From Oscillospiraceae bacterium (GTDB taxonomy: Bacteria; Bacillota; Clostridia; Oscillospirales; Ruminococcaceae), in NCBI GenBank assembly GCA_020024235.1, contig JAHHUA010000004.1, positions 1-30,521 on the forward strand: a stretch of DNA of 30,521 nucleotides. The letters run 5' to 3'. Each line of letters starts with the position of its first letter. The stretch's first letter is position 1. This document shows, piece after piece, positions 16,301 to 23,272 of the stretch. The position numbers and the translations under genes are program-made. The notes under the pieces were generated by a model. The model made no database searches. It saw only the letters and a list, made by a program, of their open reading frames with translations, and was not told where the DNA came from.

Positions 16301-17617
16301 ATGGCAAGAGGAAATGACGGAAAACAGGTTTACTGTTCTTTTTGCGGAAAATCTCAGGATATGGTGGATAAAATTATAGCTGGACCCGGTGTTTTTATCT
16401 GCAATGAATGTATAGAGCTTTGCCATAATATGATGGAGCCTCAGGCAGCAGGCAGAAACAGAAGAAAAAAACAGAAAAGCAATGATATAAATGTGCTTAA
16501 ACCTACAGAGATTAAAAAAGTTTTGGACGATTATGTAATCGGTCAGGATGAAGCTAAAATCTCTTTGGCTGTAGCAGTTTATAATCACTATAAGAGAATT
16601 TTGCAGGAAGAAATCACCGATGTGGAAATCAACAAGAGCAATATTCTTTTGATAGGTCCTACAGGAGTGGGTAAAACCCTTTTGGCTCAAACACTGGCCA
16701 GAGTTTTAAATGTACCTTTTGCTATTGCCGATGCTACTACACTGACGGAAGCCGGCTATGTTGGGGAGGACGTTGAAAATATTCTTCTTAAGCTTATTCA
16801 GGCTGCGGATTATGATGTTGAAAAAGCTGAAAGAGGTATTATCTACATTGATGAAATTGATAAAATAACAAGAAAAAGTGAAAATCCTTCCATTACAAGA
16901 GATGTAAGCGGTGAAGGTGTTCAGCAGGCACTTCTTAAAATTTTGGAAGGCACTGTGGCAAATGTTCCTCCTCAGGGCGGAAGAAAGCATCCTCAGCAGG
17001 AATATATTCCATTGGATACATCAAATATCCTGTTTATCTGCGGAGGCGCTTTTGAAGGTATTGAAAAAGTTATTGAAAAGAGAATATCCAGTTCTTCAAT
17101 AGGATTTGGTGCTGAAGTTGTCAGCAAAAAATCCAAAGAAAAAGATGAACTGATTAAACAGCTGGTTTCCCATGACCTTATAAAATTTGGAATTATTCCG
17201 GAACTTGTGGGCAGACTTCCTGTTATCACAACCCTTAAAGATTTGGACAGAGATTCACTTATTCAAATTCTGTCAAAACCTAAAAATTCAATTCTCAACC
17301 AGTATCGTGCCTTGTTTGAAATGGACGGAATACAGCTTGAATTTGAAAATGAGGCACTTATTAAAATAGCTGACATGGCTATTGACAGAAAAATCGGTGC
17401 CAGAGGACTGCGCTCTATTATGGAAGGCATTTTAGGTGAACTTATGTTCACCGCACCTGGCGACCCGACTATTGAAAAGATAATTATTACACCTGAATTT
17501 GTTGATAAAAAGGCAAATGCAACTATAATCAGAAATCCTGCCAAAAAAGAAAGAAGTTTTGCAGCTCTGAATTCCGGAGAAAAGAAACCTGTTTCCAGAA
17601 ACAGAACTGTATCATAA
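16301..17617 (+). CDS. clpX: ATP-dependent Clp protease ATP-binding subunit ClpX
   Basis: An AAA+ unfoldase that recognises substrates and feeds them to ClpP. 438 residues. N-terminal zinc-binding domain with C12, C15, C34 and C37; Walker A GPTGVGKT at 119-126; Walker B IIYIDEID; the RKHPQQE stretch; and the SSSIGFGAEV loop, whose IGF tripeptide docks on ClpP. Start choice: ATG 16301 lies 8 bases after a GGGGGG Shine-Dalgarno (16287-16292) and gives the family-typical MARGND beginning; ATG 16295 would be only 2 bases from it. The usual downstream lon and engB genes are absent here, and a hairpin closes the unit. Confidence 0.96.
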   Translation: MARGNDGKQVYCSFCGKSQDMVDKIIAGPGVFICNECIELCHNMMEPQAAGRNRRKKQKSNDINVLKPTEIKKVLDDYVIGQDEAKISLAVAVYNHYKRILQEEITDVEINKSNILLIGPTGVGKTLLAQTLARVLNVPFAIADATTLTEAGYVGEDVENILLKLIQAADYDVEKAERGIIYIDEIDKITRKSENPSITRDVSGEGVQQALLKILEGTVANVPPQGGRKHPQQEYIPLDTSNILFICGGAFEGIEKVIEKRISSSSIGFGAEVVSKKSKEKDELIKQLVSHDLIKFGIIPELVGRLPVITTLKDLDRDSLIQILSKPKNSILNQYRALFEMDGIQLEFENEALIKIADMAIDRKIGARGLRSIMEGILGELMFTAPGDPTIEKIIITPEFVDKKANATIIRNPAKKERSFAALNSGEKKPVSRNRTVS

Positions 17618-17625
17618 AAAATAAT

Positions 17626-17664
17626 AAACAGCATTAACAAAGTGGTATTTTGTCAATGCTGTTT
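17626..17664. terminator. Terminator after clpX, possibly bidirectional
   Basis: AAACAGCATT (17626-17635) pairs perfectly with AATGCTGTTT (17655-17664), and ACAAA (17637-17641) with TTTGT (17649-17653), giving a long hairpin with one mismatch. The tail is AATTTT on the + strand and T-rich on the - strand (TATTATTTTTT), so it could also end the convergent XRE gene. Confidence 0.75.
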
Positions 17665-17756
17665 AATTTTAAAATTTAATATTTTTAGTATGAAAAATAT
17701 GCTGACTTACAAAAGAAAGTTTAGGGTATATGAAGTTAAAAATTTTGTTTATGGGG

Positions 17757-18449
17757 TTATTTTATTTCCTCTTTGATACGGTACTCTGCGTTTTTAATTA
17801 AATTCATAAGTGAAGATGAAAAAAGAGGGTAGTTTTCCGCAAGGGATTCGGTTGTAATAGATATGTCATAGGGCCGATGGATTTTTTCCATGTTTCTTTG
17901 TGGCATACCGCTGACAATGGCTTTGGCATTTCCCTCACAAAGAGCCATAACAGCTCCGGCATATTCAAAACAGGAGTATTTGTTTACATTGAAGAAACTG
18001 TCCTGATTTTTTTCGTTTATCTCATAAATAATTCTGAAAACTTTGTATACAGATAGCATAAGATATGCGGAAACCTCGTCGATAAGGTCATCATTGTCGG
18101 CTTTATCAAGCAAGTCAAAAACAATATTAAGAGAATTTGCAATTAGTTTTTTGTTTAAAACAGGCATTATACTACCTGTGTTTTCTTTACCCATAGAATC
18201 GGGTTCGGGAATTTCATTTACGGAAATCGTAGACCCTGTTTTATCTGCTGAACGACCTAATATATAATCACAGGAAACACCGTAATATTCAGCAGTAGCT
18301 AAAAGAAAATCAAGACCGCATTCTCTGATTCCTTTTTCGTAATGGGACAGCAGTGATTGGGAAACTCCAAGCTCGGCTGCAGCAGTTTTTTGACTGATGT
18401 TTCTTTCTTTTCTAAGTAATGTCAGTATTCTGGCAAAATCATTTTTCAT
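17757..18449 (-). CDS. XRE-family transcriptional regulator with uncharacterised C-terminal domain
   Basis: A DNA-binding protein of 230 residues. A Cro/C1-type helix-turn-helix fills about residues 7-62, with ISQKTAAAELGVSQSLLSHY as the HTH core and the EYYGVSCDYILGRS end typical of Firmicutes XRE proteins. After a polar linker (65-95), a mainly helical C-terminal region (about 96-225) has no motif I recognise; it might sense a ligand or mediate oligomerisation. A strong Shine-Dalgarno (TGGAGG) supports this start. Divergent from the histidine phosphatase gene, with palindromes between the two genes overlapping its own candidate -35, so autoregulation is likely (inference). Convergent with clpX. 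Similar stand-alone regulators are common in clostridial genomes; the target is unknown. Confidence 0.85.
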   Translation of the reverse strand: MKNDFARILTLLRKERNISQKTAAAELGVSQSLLSHYEKGIRECGLDFLLATAEYYGVSCDYILGRSADKTGSTISVNEIPEPDSMGKENTGSIMPVLNKKLIANSLNIVFDLLDKADNDDLIDEVSAYLMLSVYKVFRIIYEINEKNQDSFFNVNKYSCFEYAGAVMALCEGNAKAIVSGMPQRNMEKIHRPYDISITTESLAENYPLFSSSLMNLIKNAEYRIKEEIK

Positions 18450-18480
18450 GATAATCCCTCCAAATTGAATTTGTAAAGAG

Positions 18481-18509
18481 ATTATATTACATTATTTTCG
18501 TTTTGTAAA
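18481..18509 (-). promoter_or_regulatory. Sigma-A-type promoter of the XRE regulator gene
   Basis: On the minus strand TTTACA (complement of 18504-18509) and TATAAT (complement of 18481-18486) are separated by exactly 17 bases. They lie 32 bases upstream of the regulator's start. Confidence 0.65.
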
Positions 18510-18521
18510 TACAAAATGTAT
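18501..18521. promoter_or_regulatory. Overlapping palindromes, candidate operator
   Basis: TTTTGTA-AA-TACAAAA (18501-18516) is a perfect 7-bp inverted repeat, overlapped by ATACA-AAA-TGTAT (18509-18521). A further TTTGTAAA-like half-site stands at 18470-18477 and a TTACA at 18487-18491. The first palindrome covers the -35 box of the XRE gene, as expected for an autorepressor site. Binding is inferred. Confidence 0.55.
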
Positions 18522-18543
18522 ATTTTTTTGAGTTTATTCTTAT

Positions 18544-18552
18544 TGTTATAAT
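18544..18552 (+). promoter_or_regulatory. Extended -10 promoter of the histidine phosphatase gene
   Basis: TGTTATAAT (TGnTATAAT) at 18544-18552, 30 bases before the ATG. No good -35 is seen (a T-run lies at the right distance). The palindromes at 18501-18521 lie just upstream of its -35 position. Confidence 0.5.
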
Positions 18553-18582
18553 ATATTACTACATTTAGGAAGGAATTTTTGT

Positions 18583-19215
18583 ATGAAAACATATAAACTT
18601 CATGTAATAAGACATGGAATGACTGAGGGAAACAAAGAAGGTTACTATGTAGGTTCAAAGGATTTGCCTGTTTGTCCCGAAGGTATTGAGGAACTTAAAA
18701 GCATTTTAAATGAATTTGAATATCCATATATAGAAAAACTGTATACAAGTCCACTCCAAAGATGTAAAGACACAGCTGATATTATTTATCCCGGTATGGA
18801 GCAAAATATAATAGAAGAAATGCGTGAATGTTCTTTCGGAGAATTTGAGGGAAGAAAATTCACAGAACTTCAAAATGATGAAAATTATATCAGATGGCTT
18901 GGAGATTCTTTAAATAATCCGCCTCCCGGAGGAGAAAGTGCCGATACATTTTTGGACAGGCTTCTCAGTGGTTTGGGAAAAATATTTAAAGATATGATGG
19001 ACAATAATATTACATCTGCGGCACTTATCACTCATGGTGGTGTTATAATGAATCTTTTTGCCGCAATAGGACTGCCTAAACATTCCGTTACAGAATGGAA
19101 AACCATGAATGGCAGCGGGTATACGGTTATTCTTACACCGCAAATGTGGATGAGAGATAATTCCATAGAAATTTATGATGTAATTCCAAAGGAAAAAAAG
19201 GAAGACAAAGATTAA
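18583..19215 (+). CDS. Histidine phosphatase family protein (phosphoglycerate mutase-like)
   Basis: A 210-residue protein with the histidine phosphatase core: VIRHGMTEGN (R10, H11, G12; H11 would be phosphorylated), YTSPLQRCKDTA, the acid-base region ECSFGEFEG, and the second histidine H151 in LITHGG. Family members hydrolyse diverse phosphate esters. The cobO gene 111 bases downstream raises the possibility of an alpha-ribazole-phosphate phosphatase (CobC) acting in cobalamin salvage, but CobC cannot be told from other members by eye. An AGGAAGG Shine-Dalgarno supports ATG 18583. It diverges from the XRE gene and may be under its control. The lysine/aspartate-rich tail is ordinary. Confidence 0.85.
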   Translation: MKTYKLHVIRHGMTEGNKEGYYVGSKDLPVCPEGIEELKSILNEFEYPYIEKLYTSPLQRCKDTADIIYPGMEQNIIEEMRECSFGEFEGRKFTELQNDENYIRWLGDSLNNPPPGGESADTFLDRLLSGLGKIFKDMMDNNITSAALITHGGVIMNLFAAIGLPKHSVTEWKTMNGSGYTVILTPQMWMRDNSIEIYDVIPKEKKEDKD

Positions 19216-19326
19216 ATATCTGTAAAAACTATTGCATTTTAAAGTGATTTATAGGATAATAAAACAAAGATTGTTTAAAAAAAGATTTAGACAATTTTAT
19301 TAAAATACACCAGGAGGCAGTTTAAA

Positions 19327-19872
19327 ATGTTTGATATTAATAAAAATGCTCCAAAGAGCATGGTACATTTGTATGTTGGAACAGGAAAAGGAAAAACAAC
19401 TGCAGCAGTGGGCTTGGCAGTAAGGTGCAGGGGAAACGGAGGAAAAGTCAAATTTATACAGTTTCTAAAAGGAAACGAAAGTGCCGAACTTGCTCCTCTT
19501 AAACAGCTTGGAATAGAAATTCTGAGAACCGATGAGGTAAAGAAATTTACATTCCAGATGTCAGAACAGGAAAAAGAAGAATGTTCCATAAACTGTTCGG
19601 AATGTTTTAAAGAAGCTGCTGATGCTTTGGTAAACGGTGACTATAATCTCATTGTTTTGGATGAAGTTATAGATGCAGTAAATGCCCATATGCTTAAACA
19701 AGAAGAACTTATTAAGTATGTTCAGGAAAGAAACCCCAATACAGAAGTTGTTATGACAGGAAGAAATCCTTCTCAGGAAATTATAGATTTGTCTGACTAC
19801 TACACATTTATGGAAGCAAAAAAACATCCTTATGACAAGGGTATTTTTGCAAGAAAAGGTATTGAATATTAG
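19327..19872 (+). CDS. cobO: Cob(I)yrinic acid a,c-diamide adenosyltransferase (CobO/BtuR family)
   Basis: Transfers the 5'-deoxyadenosyl group of ATP to reduced cobalt of corrinoids, giving the adenosyl form used by B12-dependent enzymes. 181 residues. The unusual P-loop GTGKGKTT (from G18) follows the short N-terminal strand MVHLYV, as in BtuR/CobO; GGKVKFIQFLKG, LIVLDEVIDAVN (Walker B-like) and VVMTGRNPSQEIIDLSDYYT are all diagnostic. The C-terminus AKKHPYDKGIFARKGIEY is the family's conserved end. AGGAGG lies upstream of ATG 19327. No other cobalamin biosynthesis gene is in the window and I see no cobalamin riboswitch in the 111-base gap, so it probably serves salvage. Confidence 0.93.
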   Translation: MFDINKNAPKSMVHLYVGTGKGKTTAAVGLAVRCRGNGGKVKFIQFLKGNESAELAPLKQLGIEILRTDEVKKFTFQMSEQEKEECSINCSECFKEAADALVNGDYNLIVLDEVIDAVNAHMLKQEELIKYVQERNPNTEVVMTGRNPSQEIIDLSDYYTFMEAKKHPYDKGIFARKGIEY

Positions 19873-19899
19873 CTTTTTAATACAAGGAATGTGAAATAT

Positions 19900-20811
19900 A
19901 TGAATATGAGAAAAATTGTTAAAAGAAATGCAAAAAATGCCATGAGAACAAAATACGGCAGATCTATTGTTATGATAATGCTGCTTATGGGAATAAATAT
20001 TTTGTTTTATCTTATGGATGCAATTATTACCCAAGCTTTGCAAATGCCGATTTTTGATGGAATCGAAGCCGGAATGACACCTTCCCTTATAAAAGATATT
20101 AACATCAGTATTCCGCTTGTAACAGGTAATATTGTTATAGTTATTTTTTATGCTTTGGTTACATCACCTTTATATTATGGTGTTTCAGGTTGGTTTTACC
20201 GTGTGGTGGGCGGAGAAAATTGTGAAATTGCATCGGCATTTAATTTTTTTGAATCAGCAAAACTTATGACAAAATCATGGGGTGTTGCAATTTCGGTTTT
20301 TTTTAGAAAACTTTTTTACACAATATTATTCAGTATTCCCGGGGCAGCTGTTACAGCTATAGGCTTGTACTACAAACAAATTTCTATGGGAGATTATGAC
20401 CACAACAGATTTGTTTTGGCAATTTCTTTGGAAATTGTAGGTATATGTCTTTTGGCTATATCTTTTATATATCTTTTTATCTATTTTAAAAAATATTCTT
20501 TGGTTAAATATCTTATAAATAAACATAAAAATATTAAAGCAAGAGAAGTTATAAAACTTTCCTGTAAAATTACCAAAGGCGAAAAAGGCAAAATAGCTGT
20601 GTTTGATTTGTCATTTATTCTGTGGTTTGTTTTATGTATATTAATAATTCCTATTTTATATGTATCTCCCTACTATATGACAAGTAAAGCACTGTATTCA
20701 AAAGTTTTGATTGAAAGATATTACATGGAACATCAGCAAAAATCCGAAGAAAATGCGGATATTGAAGAAAATATGAAAGAATCCTCTGACAATATATCTA
20801 TGGAAAACTAA
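19900..20811 (+). CDS. DUF975 family integral membrane protein
   Basis: A 303-residue membrane protein of unknown function. It begins with a basic amphipathic stretch (RKIVKRNAKNAMRTKYGRS), then hydrophobic segments near residues 22-42, 68-95, 122-152, 165-190 and 228-255, i.e. five or six membrane helices, and ends in an acidic tail of about 35 residues. The segments SPLYYGVSGWFYRVVGGE, KYSLVKYLINKHKNIKAREV and KIAVFDLSFILWFVLC resemble the DUF975 pattern known from Firmicutes. Start: ATG 19900 is 11 bases after AAGGA; the in-frame GTG 19891 is only 2 bases from it. It follows cobO by 27 bases and may share its transcript, but no functional tie is known. Confidence 0.8.
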   Translation: MNMRKIVKRNAKNAMRTKYGRSIVMIMLLMGINILFYLMDAIITQALQMPIFDGIEAGMTPSLIKDINISIPLVTGNIVIVIFYALVTSPLYYGVSGWFYRVVGGENCEIASAFNFFESAKLMTKSWGVAISVFFRKLFYTILFSIPGAAVTAIGLYYKQISMGDYDHNRFVLAISLEIVGICLLAISFIYLFIYFKKYSLVKYLINKHKNIKAREVIKLSCKITKGEKGKIAVFDLSFILWFVLCILIIPILYVSPYYMTSKALYSKVLIERYYMEHQQKSEENADIEENMKESSDNISMEN

Positions 20812-20935
20812 GGATTTTCTTATAGAAACCAAGAATAACTGAAGTTAATTTGCTGAATAAATACTCCTTTTAAAAATTAGTTTAATATCAGAAATTTTAG
20901 CTGATATACAAAAATAAAACGAAAGGAAAGTGTAT

Positions 20936-21805
20936 ATGCCATCTGAAAAAATTATAAAAATTGTAGATGAAATCAAAAAACTAAGCAAAGACAAAGAGGA
21001 TTGTTATAAACTGATAATCGACCCTGATAAAACACCCAATATTACTGACAGCAAATTCGGCGGACTGCCCTATTGGGATATGAATAAATATTTTCCCACA
21101 GATACAAAAGGAAATAAAATGATTCTTTTGGCACAGCTTAATTTAGAACAGCTGGGTGTAAAAAAACCATTGCCGGAAAAAGGCATACTTCAGTTTTTTA
21201 TTGCAAATGACAGTAATTATGTTTATGGAATGAATTTTGACAATCCCACTGTGCAAATGGGTTTTAAGGTAATATATCATGACAGCATAGATTACTCCGT
21301 AACAGAGGAAGAAATTATGGCGGCAGGTATTCCATTGGGAATCGATGATGACGAAAATATATATTCTCCTGTTATTAAAGAATGTTATGTAAAAGCTGAA
21401 AAATCCAAGTCCTACTGTTCACCTGATGTATATGATTTTAATACTATTTTCAAAACAGCAGTTAAAAATGCTTTGGGTGAAGATACAGAAGATGTGGATT
21501 TTTATGAGTATCTTGATTTTTATAACCAAAATAATGATGAGGATAGGGATTATCTTTTCGATGAACTTTCCTCTTATGGTCATAAAATGTTGGGTTATCC
21601 TTATTTTACACAATCAGACCCCAGAGAGTATAATGATAAACTGAAAAGGTATGATACACTCCTTTTCCAGATTGACAGCGAGATGATAGGCGACAGCGAT
21701 TATGTGCTGTGGGGGGACTGCGGTGTTGCTAATTTCTTTATACCACAGGAAAAACTTGGAAAACTTGACTTCAGTGATATTCTTTATAATTGGGACTGCT
21801 GCTAA
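20936..21805 (+). CDS. YwqG/DUF1963 family protein
   Basis: A 289-residue soluble protein of the DUF1963 (YwqG) family; function unknown. Recognisable parts: SKFGGLPYWDM (the family's GG-x-P-x-W-like opening), MILLAQLNLEQL, GILQFFI, then the C-terminal HKMLGYPYFTQSDPRE, LLFQIDSE and WGDCGVANFFIP, which are the conserved core. It has no signal peptide or membrane segment and is rich in aspartate, asparagine and tyrosine. Start: ATG 20936 with AAAGGAA about 8 bases upstream; GTG 20930 is too close to that site. It stands alone between a 124-base gap and the infC promoter. A 7-bp hairpin (20885-20907) in the gap has no T-run. Confidence 0.82.
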   Translation: MPSEKIIKIVDEIKKLSKDKEDCYKLIIDPDKTPNITDSKFGGLPYWDMNKYFPTDTKGNKMILLAQLNLEQLGVKKPLPEKGILQFFIANDSNYVYGMNFDNPTVQMGFKVIYHDSIDYSVTEEEIMAAGIPLGIDDDENIYSPVIKECYVKAEKSKSYCSPDVYDFNTIFKTAVKNALGEDTEDVDFYEYLDFYNQNNDEDRDYLFDELSSYGHKMLGYPYFTQSDPREYNDKLKRYDTLLFQIDSEMIGDSDYVLWGDCGVANFFIPQEKLGKLDFSDILYNWDCC

Positions 21806-21822
21806 TTTTAAATAAAAACATA

Positions 21823-21851
21823 TTGACAAAGTTATGGGTATGTGCTATCAT
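21823..21851 (+). promoter_or_regulatory. Sigma-A-type promoter of the infC-rpmI-rplT operon
   Basis: A perfect TTGACA (21823-21828), a 17-base spacer and TATCAT (21846-21851). It is the best -35 box in the window, as expected for a ribosomal-protein operon, and gives a leader of nearly 200 bases before infC. Confidence 0.85.
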
Positions 21852-21857
21852 ATACAG

Positions 21858-22002
21858 GTAATCAAAGAAGAACTCAGCGTTCTCACCTGTGCATGCTTTA
21901 AATGACACATGGTCAATAAGTTATTCTCTCTGTAATTTCTAGGGGAGTATTATTGAATTTATGGGTGTATGCTGATATTTTTTGCATACACCCTGTCTTT
22001 TT
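21858..22002 (+). ncRNA. Ribosomal protein L20-type leader (cis-regulatory RNA) of infC operon
   Basis: The transcript between the promoter and infC holds several stems: AGAAC/GTTCT around 21870-21884, CCTGTG pairing with CACATGG around 21886-21912, a CTCTCT...GGGGAG region (21925-21947), and then the terminator hairpin. Firmicutes infC-rpmI-rplT operons are known to carry an L20-binding leader (Rfam L20_leader) that terminates transcription when free L20 is plentiful. Position, length and the terminal attenuator agree; the class assignment rests on context and recalled pattern, not on a covariance search. Exact ends are approximate. Confidence 0.75.
21963..22002 (+). terminator. Attenuator terminator in the infC leader
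   Basis: GGGTGTATGC (21963-21972) and GCATACACCC (21984-21993) form a perfect 10-bp stem with an 11-base loop, followed by TGTCTTTTT. It is a strong intrinsic terminator placed 53 bases before infC, inside the operon's leader, so read-through must be controlled. Confidence 0.88.
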
Positions 22003-22042
22003 AACTAAAAACAGGTAATAAATTTAGAATAAGGCATTATAT

Positions 22043-22058
22043 GGAGGTGCTTATTATT
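22043..22058 (+). promoter_or_regulatory. infC: Shine-Dalgarno and AUU start of infC
   Basis: GGAGGTG (22043-22049), six bases, then ATT (22056-22058). The upstream in-frame ATG at 22041-22043 shares its last base with the Shine-Dalgarno. Reading directly from the sequence, the best-placed start is AUU; its use is inferred from known infC genes. Confidence 0.75.
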
Positions 22059-22574
22059 AGCAAACAAGAACTGCTTATCAACGAAGAAATCAGAGATAAG
22101 GAAATAAGAGTAATTGATTTTGACGGAAGTCAGCTGGGTATTTTATCAGCCAAAGAGGCTCTTAAACTGGCAGGCGAAAAAAACCTTGATTTAGTAAAAA
22201 TCGCACCACAGGCTGTTCCACCCGTATGCCGCATAATGGATTACGGAAAATACAGATTTGAGCAGGCTAAAAAAGAAAAAGAAGCTAGAAAAAATCAAAA
22301 GGTTATCGAAATCAAGGAAATCAGACTTTCTCTGAGTATCGACACACATGACTTTGAAACAAAGCTAAATCACGCAAGAAAATTTCTTGAAGCCGGAAAT
22401 AAAGTAAAGGTTTCCATTAAGTTTAAGGGCCGTGAAATGGCTCACCCGGAAATGGGAGAAGTTATTGTGAAGAAATTTGCTGACAGTTGTTCCGATATTG
22501 CCAATATTGATAAGATGCCTAAATTGGAAGGACGCAGCATGGTCATGTTCCTTTCTGCCAAAAATGCCAAGTAA
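22056..22574 (+). CDS. infC: Translation initiation factor IF-3 (probable AUU start)
   Basis: IF-3 binds the 30S subunit, checks start-codon pairing and prevents premature 50S joining. 172 residues with N-domain (LLINEEIRDKEIRVIDFDG), linker helix rich in lysine, and C-domain (EIRLSLSIDTHDFETKLNHA, KVKVSIKFKGREMAHPEMG). Start choice: the only upstream ATG (22041) is followed directly by GGAGGTG (22043-22049), which shares the ATG's own G, so that ATG has no Shine-Dalgarno of its own. ATT at 22056 is 6 bases after that site and begins with Ser-Lys, as IF-3 of Bacillus relatives does from AUU. AUU starts are known for infC and let IF-3 repress itself. An ATT at 22053 is only 3 bases away. From ATG 22041 the product would be 177 residues. 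Confidence 0.93.
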   Translation: MSKQELLINEEIRDKEIRVIDFDGSQLGILSAKEALKLAGEKNLDLVKIAPQAVPPVCRIMDYGKYRFEQAKKEKEARKNQKVIEIKEIRLSLSIDTHDFETKLNHARKFLEAGNKVKVSIKFKGREMAHPEMGEVIVKKFADSCSDIANIDKMPKLEGRSMVMFLSAKNAK

Positions 22575-22592
22575 TTAAGGAGGAAATTAATT

Positions 22593-22793
22593 ATGCCTAA
22601 GCTTAAAACACACAGCGGTGCTAAAAAGCGTTTTAAATTGACTAAAAACGGAAAGGTAAAGCATATGTCCATTTACAGAAGACATAGACTTACTCAAAGA
22701 AGCACAAAGCGTAAGAGAGCTTTGAGAATGCCTGCATACGCAGATCGCACAAATGTAAGAGCAGTTAAACTTTTGATGCCTTACAGCAAGTAA
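22593..22793 (+). CDS. rpmI: 50S ribosomal protein L35
   Basis: A basic 66-residue ribosomal protein beginning MPKLKTHSGAKKRFKLTKNGKVKH, the classic bL35 sequence, with RRHRLTQRSTKRKRALR in the middle. It lies 18 bases after infC with AAGGAGG upstream, and before rplT in the universal infC-rpmI-rplT order. Expression should follow the L20-controlled leader. Nothing odd is seen. Confidence 0.97.
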   Translation: MPKLKTHSGAKKRFKLTKNGKVKHMSIYRRHRLTQRSTKRKRALRMPAYADRTNVRAVKLLMPYSK

Positions 22794-22829
22794 TTTAACA
22801 AGATAACAACTAAACGGAGGTAAATAGAT

Positions 22830-23183
22830 ATGGCTCATATTAAGGGAGCAATGATGACTCGCAAGAGAAGAAAGAAAGTTCTTAAACTTGCCAAAGGCTA
22901 TTTTGGTGGAAAGAGCAGATTGTTCAGAACAGCTAAAGAAGCTGTTATGAAATCCGGTCAATATGCTTACATCGGAAGAAAACAAAAGAAACGCAACTAC
23001 AGAAGTATGTGGATCACAAGAATTTCTGCTGCTTGCCGTATGAATGGTGTTAATTACTCCACATTTATGAACGGACTTAAAAAAGCAGGAATTACACTTA
23101 ACCGCAAGATGCTTTCCGAAATTGCAATTAATGATGCTGCTGCATTTACAGCATTGGTTGAAAAAGCAAAAGCTGCATTGTAA
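22830..23183 (+). CDS. rplT: 50S ribosomal protein L20
   Basis: A 117-residue basic protein, bL20: it binds 23S rRNA early in 50S assembly and in Firmicutes represses its own operon through the leader RNA. Visible: the basic N-terminal extension (MTRKRRKKVLKLAKGYFGGKS), QYAYIGRKQKKRNYRSMWITRISAACRMNG, and LNRKMLSEIAINDAAAFTALV at the end. The MAHIKGAMM start replaces the more usual MARVK but keeps the pattern. CGGAGG precedes ATG 22830. A strong terminator follows 12 bases after the stop. Confidence 0.97.
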   Translation: MAHIKGAMMTRKRRKKVLKLAKGYFGGKSRLFRTAKEAVMKSGQYAYIGRKQKKRNYRSMWITRISAACRMNGVNYSTFMNGLKKAGITLNRKMLSEIAINDAAAFTALVEKAKAAL

Positions 23184-23195
23184 TTTTACCGAAAT

Positions 23196-23226
23196 AACGC
23201 CCGTGTAATTTGCGGGCGTTTTTTGA
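23196..23226 (+). terminator. Terminator of the infC-rpmI-rplT operon
   Basis: AACGCCCG (23196-23203) pairs perfectly with CGGGCGTT (23213-23220), 9-base loop, followed by a T-run (TTTT at 23221-23224 after the stem's TT). A GC-rich stem in an AT-rich region, typical of an intrinsic terminator. Confidence 0.93.
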
Positions 23227-23272
23227 TAAACAAATATATTTATATACATTAATTTTGAGGGGTATTAATATA

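Noticed and set aside
19216..19326. Cobalamin riboswitch before cobO
   Set aside because: The gap is only 111 AT-rich bases and shows no B12-box-like segment or terminator; too short for a full riboswitch.
20885..20907. ATATCAG/CTGATAT 7-bp hairpin as a terminator after the DUF975 gene
   Set aside because: Short AT-rich stem with no T-run; cannot be told from chance in this composition.
22587..23249. A 220-codon minus-strand frame across rpmI and rplT
   Set aside because: Covers two certain ribosomal protein genes and their terminator on the other strand; Cys/Ser/Phe-rich shadow composition.
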